The translations under genes and the position numbers were made by a program. Source: Scatophagus argus (lineage: Eukaryota > Chordata > Actinopteri > Scatophagidae). From it: 64,000 nucleotides of DNA. Of this stretch, positions 37,984 through 52,195 are shown piece after piece (position 1 is the first letter of the stretch; each line of letters begins with the position of its first letter). The notes under the pieces were generated by a model, which worked only from the letters and a program-made list of their open reading frames with translations, was not told where the DNA came from and ran no database searches. The stretch lies in assembly GCF_020382885.2 (NCBI RefSeq), contig NC_058499.1, positions 11,703,872 through 11,767,871 of the forward strand, read 5' to 3'.

Positions 37984-40900
37984 GGTGGATGGAGAGCAGG
38001 CAGGCGGTCTGTCAGTTTGTCGGCGGCAGTCTGCTGAGCCCTCCATTGTGCTGTCTGGGATGTATTGTTTGACAGAGGGAAACAGAGAGGTGCCTGAGGT
38101 TATGCTCCACCTGGAAGCATGAATATTAAACCTCCTAGCCCAATAATATATTCCTGTGGTGACTGGTCTGCTAATGAGAGAAGTGGACAAGAGCAGCGCA
38201 ATTGATGATGCTGTTCCCCCGTCAGGCCAGAGTTCACTTTAAAAGGCGACAGCCTGCAGCCTTAGTAATGCAAACGGATTGCACAGCCCTTCTGCTGATA
38301 TTTATATGCTTCAGTGGCCTCATAAATGAGTTAACAAGGTGCAGTGCAACCCATGGCGAGGATCACGAAAGGGAGAGGCTCAGATTCTTAGCTAATTTAA
38401 ATGTGGAAAAAGTGTCGAGCTAAGCTTTGATCAGTTACAGATAATGAAGGGTGTTTGCAACCTGCAGTTATGATGCACAGGAGCGATCCACCACCTCCAG
38501 TCAGAGAGTTAATCAGTTAAGAGCTGTCTTCAAACGCTGACCTCAAAAGTTTCTGAGCACAATTTACTATCAAACAGAATTTTAATTGCCATGTTACGTC
38601 AGCCTCAGCTTTTAATGAAAGAGGGCAACATAACAGCCTTGGTTAATATTGGATATTGGGTTATGTTTTATAATGAGACACTTTGTGCGGACCAGTTTTT
38701 GTTGTGTAACTGCCCTTGTGTTTTTTGGGACCACATCTGCTAACAGAGGGCACAAAGATTTGACTTTATTTCAGCTGTGGTATAGCTGATCCATGATATA
38801 ACTGTATTACTGATTATTTACTTTACTTACTCTACTTACTATTATGATGAGATTGCTCTGCTTTTGCAGCTGTAATACTGACCTGTGTGCCTTCAAAAAC
38901 TTATAATGTCACTGTGCTGCTAAGACTGACGTTACCTTTTTTTGTCCTCTCCTTTCCATGTCCCCCCTCATCGCTCTGGTCCTGTTTGTCTTTGGGCCTC
39001 TGGGCTCTCTGCTGTATGAGAGAATCCATCCTTTGTCTCACTCTGTACTTCAAGGGCCTGTGCCTCTGCAGACTAATGAGGAGACACAAGGATATGCTCA
39101 TACTGCTACACAGCAGAACTGCATTTCTTGTTGACCTAGGTTGCACAACAGCAGGCTGAGAATTTAGTGATCTTCAATGTATTTATGTGCATTTGGATTA
39201 TTGTTTTATTATCAGCGATGTGGGATTCTGTTTTTCATGTTCATGAAAGCAGATCGTGAATATATTTTGTCTCTGTCAGTCCAAAGATATTGTTACTTGT
39301 GAATAATCCATGGTCACGTTCTCTAGTACAAATTTGCTTTGTGATGGAGGTTAATGACAATGTGAGTGTCATCAGCATTCAGGCCAGGTGCCGAGCTGAA
39401 AGCAGACATGGTTCGACAGCCGTGACACTCTCCTGTTGGCTAACCAGCCAACAGAGCAGTGAGTAGTTCTGATACAGAGTGAGGAGGAGAGAGTAATTTA
39501 ATCTTCAACTCTCAGTTCAGTCTTCATTCCATCACTTAATTTTGCTTTCCTACAAGGGGAGCATGAAGTGGAAAGAGTAATCTGTTTTATTTATGAGACA
39601 TATTTCTACGTTCTTACTTTTGCCCTACTGTTACTTCTCTCTTTTCATCTTGCTCTCGTCTCGTTCCACGGGTTGCCTCTTTCCTCTGTTTGTGCCATCA
39701 CGTCTGTCGTGCTGCTGCACACAGCCTCACTGCAGGGTTTTTGAGCAAATGATTGCCGTTCCACCCCTTCTTCTTCCAGCTCACTTTTCCTCCTCCCGTG
39801 CCTCATTGTCTCGTGCGCTATCTGTCTCCTCAGCACATTCACCTGCTCGCTGTGCTCTGTGGGACCTCGCCTCTGTAATGCTTTCAGTCTGCTCATTGCT
39901 GCTCAAGAAACAGATTCTTTGCTGTTGTTTGTATTTCAGGATATCCAAATGTTTCCAAAGGCATAGTGACAGCTGGTTTCTTGTTGTCCTCCAGCTGTGC
40001 CATCCTATACTTCCTGTTTTGCTGTTTCCCATCACATTAACAAGAAAGCACTTGCATATACAGTTAGTAAACACTAGTTGACTGGTATTAATTTTGATCA
40101 AAGTAGGAATTTTCTAGCTATTATGTACTGTATTCTTGCTCTGGGGAACATCACAGTTCATTAAAAAGTCAAGATTGTGATGCTATTTTCTATAATAAGA
40201 CCAAAGCTTACTGTAGGGTTGTCTGCAGCCTCTTGTGTTCAGTGATTCTGAATTTGTTGTTCATTTATTCCATAAGACAGCTCGATTCATGCGTCCTGTC
40301 CCGCTGTGATTCAGCTTCAGAAGACTGAAGTATTACTTGTGGTGTATTGATTTGACTCGGATGATGACTTTGTTTTGATAGTGGCTTGACAGTATCACAC
40401 ATAATTTATTCAGTAAAAGGTAAAAAATATCTTGCAATTAAGAGCCGTCAGGTGTTTAGCATACAGAATTACTGTCTATAGCTTATCTTCTTCTTATGTA
40501 AATGGTAGATAGGTGTTGTGCACTGTATTGTTTGTATTGTAGTATCTGTGTTATTCTGATTTGAAAAAGCAGTTAACTTCACCAGACAGTGACGAATGTA
40601 TAAATAAAGTAAGCATGCAGACAGGGACTAAATGGTGCACATCAATTTTAAGCAATGTCTAATTTAATAAGTTGATGCACCAGCTTCTGGCAGCTTAGAA
40701 ATGACTGGTGTTCTCAGATTTGATGCACAATATAAGGTTGCCAAGAGTGGTGCGATAAACAAGAAGCATCTTCATGTCATTTACTATTAATGGATCGTAT
40801 CATGGCGGGTACCCAGTCTACCTCTACAGTCAAATCAGTATTGATGATATGATCCTATCTATCAGACTGGTGCATCAGAGACTTGTGTTTACAAGTGGTC

Positions 40901-42734
40901 CAATAAATCCAAATGTCTGAACTGATATTGCAATATTGAAGTTAGACAGGTCTGTCACTGGCATCTAACGTTGGTCATGTTTTGATGGCACACAACGGGC
41001 TCTTCGGTGTCAAATTATGATCAATAAATGGTGTGGGGTGGCAGCCCTTTATCCCTTTTTAATGTTGTTGTTGTTGTTTTTTTTGATATTCGTAAGGATA
41101 AATTAAAAGTTGTTGGCAGAATGTGTTGATTGGTTTACCAGCGGCTGATCGTGACCATCTAAGTAAAAAGTGGACAATAAGGAAAGCCATCTGCTCTCTT
41201 ACAAATGAGCATCTAGCTTCGGGAGAGTTCCTGCCATCTTTGTACAGCTGTGGCTAGCCTGTGAAGTGGGCTACCTGAGGTGCACTGAGAGTACAGGGTC
41301 TTTCTCATTGGATCTAACTCCTGCCCTCCTTTACTGTCTTTTATCTCGCTGTCCAAAAGAGTGAAAATACACGGCGTCTGTCAGGTGTGCCGTGCCACAC
41401 AGCCGAACAAATCCGCTTATGAAAACGAGAAAGGCTGACAACGGAAGAGCTTGAGCAGAGCCGCGTGTATTGGTGCAGCAAGACGTTGAGACGAGGCTGG
41501 CTGGTTGTTTTTGGTATTTAGACTTGGAAAAATTACCCTTTGAATGTTTAATTCATCAAAGTGTAATTTGCCACCCACTCCGGATAATTTTCCTCCAGAG
41601 AAGGAGTTGTGTTTTCTGCTGGCTAGACAGGCTGAGTTTCTTCATGAGAGTCATTATTAGTGTGTGTTAGCGCTGTACGATTGCATATTGTCTGCTTGGC
41701 TGTGTGCATATATATTTGCATGCCGTATTGCCCGTCAGTCAGTCATTCCGTCTTATAATTGAATCAATGCTTGGGTGCCTTCCGTTGTTCCATGTGTGTC
41801 TGGGCCTGCAGATTACACTAGCAGCTAGTTGTGCATACAATCAGTCTCCTTTTCCTTTGTGTGTGTGTCAGTGCAGCAGTCAGAAGAGATGAGTGTCTCT
41901 GGAGAGGAGATAGATGAACACACACAGGAGACAAAGAGGCTGGCCAGTGGAAATACACAACAAGCCACAGACACAAAGCCAGCTGTCCTATGCAGCTTCT
42001 CGGTCAATTCAGCAAGTGTGTTTTGATTAAAAGCAGTAACAGCAGTGTCGTATTTGCCATCAAAAGATCGTTCTGTCCAGTTTGTAGAGGTACTTATTTT
42101 CTCAATGTAATAGATGAGGGTTAAGGGTCTCTCATTACACAGTTTGTTTAATTTCTTTTATTTTAGCTGTCTAACACTTTCTCAAAGGCAGGCATCTACA
42201 TGTGCTGTTGTCTTAAGGGATCTTGGATTTCTATTTTCTCTTTGTTGATATGAGTCTACAACTGTGTTTTTTTTTTGTTTGTTTTTTTTTTTTTTAATAG
42301 TTTAGCTCATGTGCCATAAATTTTTGCTTCTGCCGCAGCTGAATGTCACCCTCAGTTACATTAGAGGATAATGGCTGTTATTTGACACATTTCTGTTGTT
42401 GTATTTCATTTTTTAAATGGTTCAGTCATTTTAAAGTCTTTGATTTCATTATAAGACAATCCAGATATTTTACACCATTAGATTGCGGTAGTAATATTTC
42501 TTTACCAGTATGTGGTATTTTTCCTTTAAACAACCTTTGCCAAATTTGAAAATGTGGACTTACGTTGAATGATTTGTGTTCTTTGTGCATTGGTGCGATT
42601 TTGCTGTCATGTCGAAAAAAAGATATGATTTAAAGTCGACAAACATGGTGCTACGGTGCTAAGATGGTGCTTCTTTATTTCTGCTCTTAAACTAACCACA
42701 AATAGCACTGACCAGATAATAAATATTTTGTTAA

Positions 42735-42870
42735 CAGAGCTGAAATGATTAGTCTGTGAATAGATAATTTTTAAAATAATCAATTCATAATTTCACTTAT
42801 TTGCAGGTTTCTGCTTTTCAAATATGAGAATTTGTTGATTTTTCTTGTTTTATATGATTATATGTCTGAT
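42735..42870 (+). repeat. Teleost GCTGAAA..ATTAGT MITE-like repeat, copy 1
   Basis: It starts with GAGCTGAAATGATTAGTC, near the usual terminus of a very common teleost non-autonomous repeat. It continues with the family's 'ttctgcttttcaaatatgagaatttg' type body. The far end is not recognisable. Confidence 0.5.
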
Positions 42871-43879
42871 ATATTTTGACATGGCACTGTTAAAGCAATC
42901 TGAACATGTCCCACTGGACTTTTGGAAGCCGTAGTGGACATATCTCACCATTTTCTGACATTTTATAATTAAAACAGTGATTGTTTTTTAAGTCTTCTTT
43001 TCAGTCTCTGATTAGCTGGACAACCAGTCAGGTTGGTCACAATGACCACAACGAACACTGTATGTGCCCTCCTCCTTTAGCTGCAGCAGCTGCTGAAAAT
43101 CATTGTTCCTGGTTCATTAGGTTGTGCGTGTGTGGATATGTTAGAGCAGATGCCAAGATAGAGACTTGTTTTGGCCTCTCCTGTCCTCTCCTCTCAGTGC
43201 CTTCTGTCTCCATTTGCCTGCACGAATGTTGAGGAGAGTGAGTACAGAGTGGACTCAATCACAGGCAGAAAATTCCATTCTTTGCCCTGTAATGTTTGTA
43301 ATTGTATCAGGAGACCATTCCCATGTTGAACACAAGAAAATCACATTAGGAGCAGCGTAAGCACTCTGAACTAGTGCACTGCTGTCTTGAGGAAAATGGG
43401 TTTTTGGGCCAAGTAGTAACATGGGTTTAGTGTTTAACAGTTGTGCATGTTATTGTCACCTTGAATGTCTCCCTGGGGGTGTTTGTGTCATGACTGACTG
43501 AATAGAGCATCTGATTTCTTCTGAGCCATCAGATGCTCTTCCCTGCTCTCTGTTATGTAAAGGTAGAGGTGAGTTGTGTTTTGTCTTGTACGTTGTCTGT
43601 TTCTTACCAGTTATCAAACTGAAAGCTCAGATTGCAGTCTGATGCTAGCACTTAAAAGCCATATTATTTATTATTAATGTAATTATTGTTATTTCCACAG
43701 TGTCCATTGTCAAAGTGAACCTCAGTCATCAAACAATTTGGGAAAGTAAAATTTCTAAAACTTTGGGTGGGTGTTTACTACGACAGAACCCATAAAATCC
43801 TGTAGAAAATCAGGAACAAATCTTGTATATAGTTAAAGTCTAGAGTCAGTCTGTGTGCTGCAAACTAAAAGCTAATCCT

Positions 43880-44335
43880 AGTACAGAAACAGTGACAGTG
43901 TGAGTATGCTGATATTTAGTAGGTATGGTTCTTATTATGTCCAACAGCTTAGTTGGGCGTGTTAGCATGCTAACATTTGCTGGTTAGCCCTAAACACAAG
44001 CAATATTGAGGCTGATGGGAAATATATTAGCCTTGCATTAGATTGTATCTTATTGGACCAATTTAAAATTGTCCTGATGATGGCGCTAGATGAAAAGTCA
44101 TCAAAAGAGGATCACCATCAAAGTCATTAGGCTAGTCCTACAGAAGTCCTTCCAGTAGCTGCGGTGCTGGATGAAGATGAAGACACTTAAGATCACTGAA
44201 TTCACCAAGGTTCATCCTCTGGGACTGTGAATGCCCGCATCCAGTGATTTTTCACATATTTCAGTTTTGACCCAAGTGGCAAACAGCGCAACCATCAGCC
44301 TGACATTGCTGTCCTTGGTACCATGGCCAAAAATA
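43880..44335 (+). repeat. Teleost dispersed repeat with GATGGCGCTAGATGAAAAG core
   Basis: Diagnostic phrases, in order, are TTAGCATGCTAACATTTGCT, GATGATGGCGCTAGATGAAA, AAAGTCATTAGG and TTCATCCTCTGGGA. I recognise this arrangement from many teleost intergenic sequences. The copy is diverged and encodes nothing. Confidence 0.65.
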
Positions 44336-45274
44336 ACACCCACGCACATACTTGATCTATTGTGTTTTCCATTGTTGGAACTTGTAACTGAAAACAAACG
44401 AGGGACAAAATACCAAGATTATGCTTTCATGAGGAATTCCCCTTGGATAAAAACATGGTTGCGTGTTGGGCCTTTCAAGCAGTAGCAGCAGTAATAGCAG
44501 TTTTGTGTGTGCATATGATATGAGCTGTGGTTGCCTAAAAACTGAAAAACTGAATTTGTACAAAGAGAAGACCTCAGGAAATAATTTATGCCTTTGGTGT
44601 CAGTTTTGTGTCTTTGTTTTGGCTGAGTACACAGACAGAGGTGTGCCATATGGCAGCAGAATAGCAGTCTGGAGGGGATTGTTTCATCAGTAATGCTTCC
44701 CTCTCAATAAATGGTGTTCATGGAGCTCCCCATTGTCCCCAGGGTGAGAGACAGGTGCCGTTGAAGGAAATAAAGGACTGTTTGCACAGCTACCCAGAAC
44801 GTTAGACTTCAAACTCAATTGGAAAGCGAGGGTGACTGTTAACTTGAGAGGGGTGTGCTACCATGCAAGATTAGTTGATTAGTGATTTCATTAGTTGATT
44901 ATGTTTAACATAAAGCCAGAGTTTGTCAATTTAACCTGGCTTGATCACCTTGGTAACTTATACTGCATATAACCTGCTTTGGAGGAGGTTATGTCCAGAG
45001 TTTTGGATTTATATTGCCCATAACAAGCCAATTCTTTTCCTATCTATATTCTATGAGTAATTTAGATTTTCAGCTAAGGGGAATACTTCATGCATGTAAA
45101 GTTGTTGAGTCGTATACTAGTATACCAGCAAACAAAGCTGTGTAATTACAGCAACACAAAGTGTATGCATTGCATCATGATTTTTTGCCATGGACATCTA
45201 GTTGATATTTATTCACTTGGTGATGCAGAAAATCTTTTCTGTTTGTTTGTCCTTTGTTATGGTATTGGGTTGTC

Positions 45275-45560
45275 CATCCCTTTGTCCATCTGTCCATCCT
45301 ATCATCATGATACTATGAACTGTGAACACCTTGAGGGAATTTCTTCAAATTTGTGACAAATGTCCTCTAGGACCCGAGGATGAACTGATTAAAATTTGGT
45401 GGCCAAAGGTAAACTTAACTGTGACCCCACAAATCACATTTTAGCCTTTACACAATTCCTAGGCTAATTGTGACAAAATCTCATATAGATGTCTTGTAGG
45501 TGTCTGCAGAAACAATTTTCCAACCATTATTCAACACCATAACTGAGGAACAAAAGATGA
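45275..45560 (+). repeat. Teleost dispersed repeat (CTTGAGGGAATTTCTTCAAA type)
   Basis: Tandem-like TGTCCATC units are followed by CCTTGAGGGAATTTCTTCAA, GAGGATGAACTGATTA, CAAAGGTAAACTTAACTGTG and AATTGTGACAAAATCTCA. This is the recognisable order of a widespread teleost repeat. It is diverged and non-coding. Confidence 0.65.
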
Positions 45561-48500
45561 GATTAGTGACAACTTGAAAATGATCCTCTGTGCTGTTAAG
45601 ATGTGTGTGAAGCCATCCATATTTTAGAATTTTAACTTAGCACCAACAGCCATATTTGAAGCACTGTAGTCTTCAACAAGCTCATTGCTTTTGTTGATAT
45701 TGAATCTCAGGGGACTGATAGGGACTGTTGTGCCATGTGACGAAAATGTCAGTCAATTTATGAGTCTGGGTTCAGAGACATACTGTACACCCACAATTCA
45801 CTATAGTTTTTATATTATAATGACCTATTCCTCTTAACTGAAGTAGTTGGAAAGTATCGGCCCATTTTGTGTGGAAATTGAAATGTGCTAGATGCCCCCT
45901 TTATAAAAATGTGCACAGAGACCAATTAAGAACTCCTGGTTTAACAAGAAAGTTGATCACCAACCACTGTTGTGATACCCACCTGCTGTACCCTTACAAA
46001 GAGAAAGCTTGGCAGTGTACTGCTGAGGCTCCTTCAGAACCTTCAATAGAGTTCAGTGTGCCAAAAAATAGTAAGAGGACAGTACAAAAGCTTTCACACA
46101 TCTTCTCAGTTGTTTCTGTTTGCATAATATTAGACTAGATAAAATATTCAGATTTTGTTCTCTGGTGAGAGTTGTGTCATAATTTGCAGTGGCTTGCCTG
46201 ATATTCCAAAGGTAGTGTAATCAGTGTGATCCGTGTATCACAGGAGCCATTCTCATTGGAATGCAGTTAAGCATGGATCAGTCCAATCAATGGAGAAATC
46301 AGTTAAAGTATCCTGTGGGCTGTGGGGACCCTGATAATGCTGATGATACTGTGGTCCAGTTTGTGGTGAGCTTAGCTATTTTTAGTACAAGTCATTCCTC
46401 AGTGCAGGTACAGAGAATAAATTCTACAGAGGAGTTGGCCTAGCCACCTCCGCCCACATGCTGCCTCAGGCACAGGAACAATGCAGAGCTAATGAATCAT
46501 GAATACATTCTGTGACTATCATCATCTGATCTGTCGGTACGCGGCGTACAAACACTCTGCGAAGATTCAGTGATGTATCTTGGAGTGATTGTGTTGCTCA
46601 TACTGTGCTACAGATTTATAGCTTTTTCAAGCTGAAGAGTCTTAGAAGTTTACCACATTGCATAATATATAGCCTATGGCCTCCTTATCTGTTCACACCA
46701 AGGCTCAAAGCAGATGCTCCAGTTGCAGTTTTTCAGTCTGAGCCAGTGATGGCAGCCATGACATCACAGCAACAATAGGATGCAACACAACAAACATCCA
46801 GTCAGCAGTAAAGCCACTAAAATAAGCAAACTAAGAAACACATTTCCTCATTGGCAACACAAACACAAAATAAAGAAATTCAAAGCTTTAACATTCTCAT
46901 ATCAATAGAGACATTACCTCTACACTTAACATTAGCCTTTAGCTAATTACTAGTGTGTTAATTGGTTAATTCTGTTGTGTTTCTTGGTTGTGTAAAATGA
47001 GCAGCAATTCTCTGTTTGCTTGTTTTCATATTTCCAGGGATTATGGTTAGGACTTTGATGTAAAAATACAAAGTAATGTATTTATTGGCGTATATTGTTA
47101 AATAGGAACACAGCTCACATGCACATGATCTAAAAGGGTTAAAAAGAGATTTTTTTTATTTCATCTTGACTCCCCTTGACAAAGTGCTCTGAGGTTAATC
47201 TTTTCCATGGAAATTTGATTTATCTCTGGTGCTTGATTCAGTTTGTTGCTTATAGGTTCTGTTTGGCTAAGTTCATCTGCAACAATTTCATTGACCGCTC
47301 CTCTTCCTCTCCCATCTCCGTTGGGCTTTCCTGAAACAGCTCTTATACAGTAGGCATTAACTGGCCTCTATAATTAATGAGGGTGGCTAACTGAAGAGTG
47401 GCAGCACAGCTTTATGGAAAACCCCCAGGAGTGCCCTTCAGGACATCCCATTACCTCTCTTTTCCTTTGGGAGTAGACTTCGACTCTTGCCGCTGCCTTG
47501 GTAATGATGTTTTGTGGTGGCAGTCATGGCTGAGGAGTGCTGTGGTCTGGAGGTACAAGAAGTTATTCTTTGTAAAATGCTACAAATCGAGTGTAACTGC
47601 TCTCAGTACATTCATTTTTCTTTAATAGACTGTTTACTTGTATTTACTGCAGAGTATGTATTCATCCCTCAGTCGCTAGTCTCCTTAGGCTTGTATCTGA
47701 GTCAGAACATGGAAAAGTTTTAATGTGTACACAAAGACATCATCAAAAACAAAGATCAGTCAAGCAAGTTTGTCAGTCTCTATTTCAGCCAATAGGAAAG
47801 TAATGAAATTGAAAAAAAGATGATGTGGCACATCCTTTCCTTGCATTAATTACTTAATTGATTCAGGCAAAGTTGCTAAATAATAGATGACTGAATTATG
47901 TATTTTTTGCAGAATAATGGGAAAGTTTGACACTCTGATATTACTACACACTTAGAAAAATGATAAAGCACTCCCAGTTACCTTAATGAGACTAAATGTA
48001 GGACAGCTCTCCTTGACCAAAGCCTTGATTGATTATTGCTAATTTCGCAGAAATCAGCATAATGCCTGTCTCTGATAAGTTTTGAACTTTCATGTTTTTG
48101 AACTGTGGTGTTAGCAAAAAAAAAAAAAAATGAATGTTTGAGGTTTTGCCAAGGCTGCGGCCTTCTGTGAATGGCAGAGTAATTACCACCCAGCTGTCAG
48201 GCCCTGTTTGCTCTGTGACAGTTGGCCAGGCTTGGCAGTCAATACTTCACTGCCCACTTCATTCACTGCAAGCATCACCTTGATTTGATTTATGGCTAAG
48301 ACTCCCGTCTCTGAATCAAAGCACAAAAGAAAAGGACTATGGTAGATCAGCACTATATTCCTTTGTGGTTTGATTGACCTTTCTAATAGCCTTGCTCACT
48401 GATATGGCTTTCTGTGACACCGAAATAGAATAAAATCATTACTGTAATACAGTTGAAGTGAAATCCCATTTGTTTTCCCCCACAAACATTAATTCACTCA

Positions 48501-48659
48501 CATTCGAAGCACTTGAACCACTTGGATCTGCATGAGACTCTCGCGGTTGAACCATCAGTACAAAATATTAGCAACTGTGTTAGAAAGTATCTAGATTGTT
48601 AATAAAAAGTTAAAGGTACAAGCCTGCGTACGTAAAATCTCCCAAAGGTGCATTTCACC

Positions 48660-49848
48660 TGGAGAGTGCTGGGAGCGCTGTGAGAATCATGTTTTTTGAT
48701 TTCTCTAGCGCATTCAACACAATTCAGCCGGTGCTGCTGAGAGAGAAGCTGGAGAGAGCAGGTGTGGACGGACATTTGGCTGCTTGGATCATCGATTACC
48801 TCACCAACAGGCCACAGTATGTGAGACTGCGTAACTGTGTGTCTGAGGTGGTGGTCTGCAGCACGGGGGCCCCCCAGGGAACAGTACTCTCACCTTTCCT
48901 CTTCACCCTCTACACCTCGGACTTCACCTACAACACCAGCAGATGTCACCTCCAGAAGTTCTCTGACGACTCAGCCATTGTTGGCTGTGTGTCTGAGGGG
49001 AATGAGACGGAGTACAGGTCAGTCATCGTGGACTTTGTGGACTGGTGTGAGCGCAACCACCTGTGCTTAAACACCAGTAAAACAAAGGAGATGGTGATTG
49101 ACTTTCGGAGAAGGTCATTACCACATACACCAGTGAACATCCAGGGCTTGGACATTGTGGACAGTTTCAAGTACCTGGGTGTCCACCTCAACCATAAACT
49201 GGACTGGTCACATAACACCGATGCCCTGTACAAGAAGGGCCAAAGTCGCCTCCACCTTCTGAGGAGACTGAGGTCCTTTGGAGTGTGCAGGCCCCTCCTA
49301 AGGACTTTTTATGACTCTGTGGTAGCCTCTGCTATTCAGTATGCTGTGGTCTGTTGGGGACCGGGCAGCACGGACCGGGACAGGAAGAGACTAAATAAGC
49401 TGGTCAGGAGGGCCAGCTCTGTCCTGGGCTGCCCACTGGACTCCGTGGAGCAGGTGGGTGAGAGGAGGATGTTAGCCAAGCTGACATCCATCATGGACAA
49501 CACCTCTCATCCTCTGCATCAGACAGTGGAGGCTCTGAACAGCTCCTTCAGTGGCAGACTGCTACACCCTCAGTGTAGGAAGGAGCGCTACCGCAGGTCT
49601 TTCATTCCCGCTGCTGTTAGGCTGTATAATTCTATGGTCTAGTCCTCTTTCTTCCCTTATGAGGACTTGTATATAGCTTTATAGTGTACTATTTTTACTT
49701 ACCTTGTAAATTGTTAATTTATTTCACCTCTATATTTTTTTGTAACTGTTTATGCACACTTTTTGCACTCTTCTTGTGTTCTTGTGAGCTGCCACAACAA
49801 GTGAATTTCCCCACTGCGGGATCAATAAAGTTCATCTTATCTTATCTT
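48660..49848 (+). mobile_element. 5'-truncated LINE retrotransposon, 3' half with open RT frame
   Basis: An uninterrupted frame (48680-49642, TAG) encodes the 3' part of a reverse-transcriptase ORF. Motif A is FFDFSSAFNTI (residues 5-15), motif B is GAPQGTVLSPFLF (63-75) and motif C is FSDDSAI (94-100), with Ser where most have Ala. Thumb and connection follow, to the usual C-terminus RLYNSMV. The 3' UTR ends ATCAATAAAG and then short TTATC units, the classic tail of the Jockey-superfamily LINEs (L2/CR1/Rex1 groups) in fish. The endonuclease and first RT blocks are missing, so it is dead on arrival by 5' truncation. The intact frame implies a fairly young insertion. No flanking target duplication was found by eye. 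The clade is uncertain. Confidence 0.9.
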
Positions 49849-50356
49849 CAGCAAGGATCCAATCACAGCGCTTGAGATTTTGTTACATGGGGGCAGAAGC
49901 TAAAAATTGCACTGTTGAGGAAAGTGATTTTACAACCTGCATCTTAAACTAGTTCACTCTTAATTTCTGGGTCACCTCGAGATAAATTCAACAACTGTAA
50001 CACCATCTTCTCTTCCTAACTGCAACATTTTGAATCTTGTAGCACAGAAATACAGTGACAAACAAAACATGATTTCTCAGAGGCTGAAATAATTTAAACT
50101 GATGGTTATAGTTTAGAGCTACAAGGTTGTTACGTTATATAGGAGAAGGCCATGTTTCCATGTTAAGATGTCTTTAAAACAAACTGTTCATAGAGTGTAA
50201 CTAATGTACCCATTACGTCATTGTTGAACAGTTAATAAGCCTGTTAACAAATTTCAGTCTTAAGTCTCATGAGTCTTATAAATTTCTTTTCTTAATTACT
50301 TCTAATTGCCTTATTACCCTTTAACTAACAGTTACTACAAGGACATAATACAATGC

Positions 50357-50370
50357 GTTACCATGGAGAC
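50357..50370 (+). promoter_or_regulatory. RFX X-box-like site
   Basis: GTTACCATGGAGAC fits the RFX-factor X-box pattern (GTTRCCATGGNAAC) with one deviation in the right half-site. Function is inferred only. Confidence 0.4.
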
Positions 50371-52181
50371 TGATGCATATCTTTGTTAATACCTCAGGCT
50401 TTCTGCTGTAGAAGGTCATAAGTCTATGACGTATATAATGTTAACACTATGGATGGATTTATTCAATATCCGATAGAGCATCCACACCAAGTACTCCATC
50501 AAGTCCAGTAAAAGCTGCTTATCCAGAACAGCCTGTGCAGAAAAGGTACCTATTGCTTCTTACTTTCCTGCCCCTAATGCATGTCCATTATCTCTCTGCT
50601 AGCATGGTTTCTGTGGTTCGAAGTAAAATGAAGGCTTCTTCCTACAGACAGTTTAAGATTATTCTATGCTCAAAACAAAGCAGAGTGTCCTCAGAATACA
50701 TGGATTTCCTTTAAAGTGCACGAGGTGTTCAACACAAGCATGTTTCTTTGGTTCAATTCAAATAGGCACAGGCATTTTTGGCAGCAGTGTACATGCTGCA
50801 CATTGCATTTGTCCCCCAGGACAGTGCTTGGCATATTGCACTGCTCCACTTTATCTCCTTGTGTACTCTACACCACATATAGTGGTATTTTTGTTTTTCC
50901 TAATGAATGACAGTTCTCCTTATTCATTTTAACATACATTTAATGAAACAAGATATCACAGATTTCTACTGTGAGAAATCCAAATACCTGACATTTGATA
51001 GGACTTGACCAACTCGCCAGTAAGCCAGGTAGACCATTAAATTTTCTCTAACACTATCATCAGTCAGGTAATATTACTTTTCCTTAGTGCACCACCCCAC
51101 ATGTTTCATCAGATTTTCTGGTAGATGTTCACAAGGTGGACAATGAGTGTCTAAATGTTTGGGGGGCCTATATAAAAGAGAAGATGACAGATGGAAGGAA
51201 ATGAAGGCCAATTCTAAAGTGCTTTGTAAATCTTGTCAGTGTTACGACTGCTGAGTGTGGGTGTTGAAGGTCATTTGTCAAGGTTATTGCCTGATGAGTC
51301 ACTGTGGGTAGGCAGTGAGAGAAAGGGAGAGGGGGCACAGCAGACTGTCAAACCAGCAATATAATATTATTTAAGCGCGGTCACAAATCCTTCAGTGTGT
51401 CAACAAGAGAGAAAGACAGATGGGTGCCTCATTCCTTTTAGGAAATAAGTTCACAGAAAGGCAGCAGAAATTGAATTCACAGAGAATTAAATACGAGTGA
51501 TATTGAACATTAGCTACTGCTTTCTGTCCCTGGAAGTAGAAGGCCGAATGTTTTTTTTTTTTCCTGCTGAACAGCAGAGAGATTGTGGTCAGTTGCAGCT
51601 GTGCAGGTCTAATCCAGGTTTTCTATTGCTACTCTGCCTTTCCGCTTCCTTCTGCACACAGACTAGTATGTTTAGATCACAACCCACTCTGCAGGTTTAT
51701 TTCTCTGTGACCCGGTTCTGACATCCAGTAGTGGATTATTTTTCTCAATCAAGATGTTTTACGTAACCGCTAGCCTGAGAGGATTATAGAAAAAACCTTT
51801 CGCTTTTAGAATCTAGTCCAGTGAACCATGAAGATGCGGCCCTACTTTCTGTCATATGTTGTATGTGAATGATGATCCTTCTGGTGTGAACTGTGCTTAG
51901 GTTAACGTTTCTAAGCCATCACTGGACACATACTTAAACATACATTTAAATATTTAAGAAAGAAAAAGCAGGTATAAATGATGCTCTCCTTGATTTCTCA
52001 ACCAAAATGCCTGTAAATTCACACATCAACGTGTCAGGTCGACATTGAAATTGATGTACAGCTGCTTAAACACGCACCTGTGTTGTAATTCTTGTCCTCA
52101 TCTGTCTTTGGTGTTCCTGAGTGGCAGCCAAAGAAAAATGACATTTTCATGTCCTTGGAGTTCTGGGATGCTGTAGCGCCT

Positions 52182-52195
52182 GATCACCATGGCAA
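52182..52195 (+). promoter_or_regulatory. RFX X-box-like site
   Basis: GATCACCATGGCAAC (52182-52196) contains a perfect right X-box half (CCATGGCAAC) and a near-match left half. It lies in a balanced-composition stretch at 52090-52265 that resembles conserved regulatory DNA. Confidence 0.4.

Noticed and set aside
37834..38190. 118-codon minus-strand frame
   Set aside because: It includes a His-Thr run that is just the antisense of a GT microsatellite. No domain or splice context is present.
39593..40081. 162-codon plus-strand frame in frmd5 intron 1
   Set aside because: It is Cys/Leu/Ser-rich translation of a pyrimidine-rich tract, with no family similarity or exon signals.
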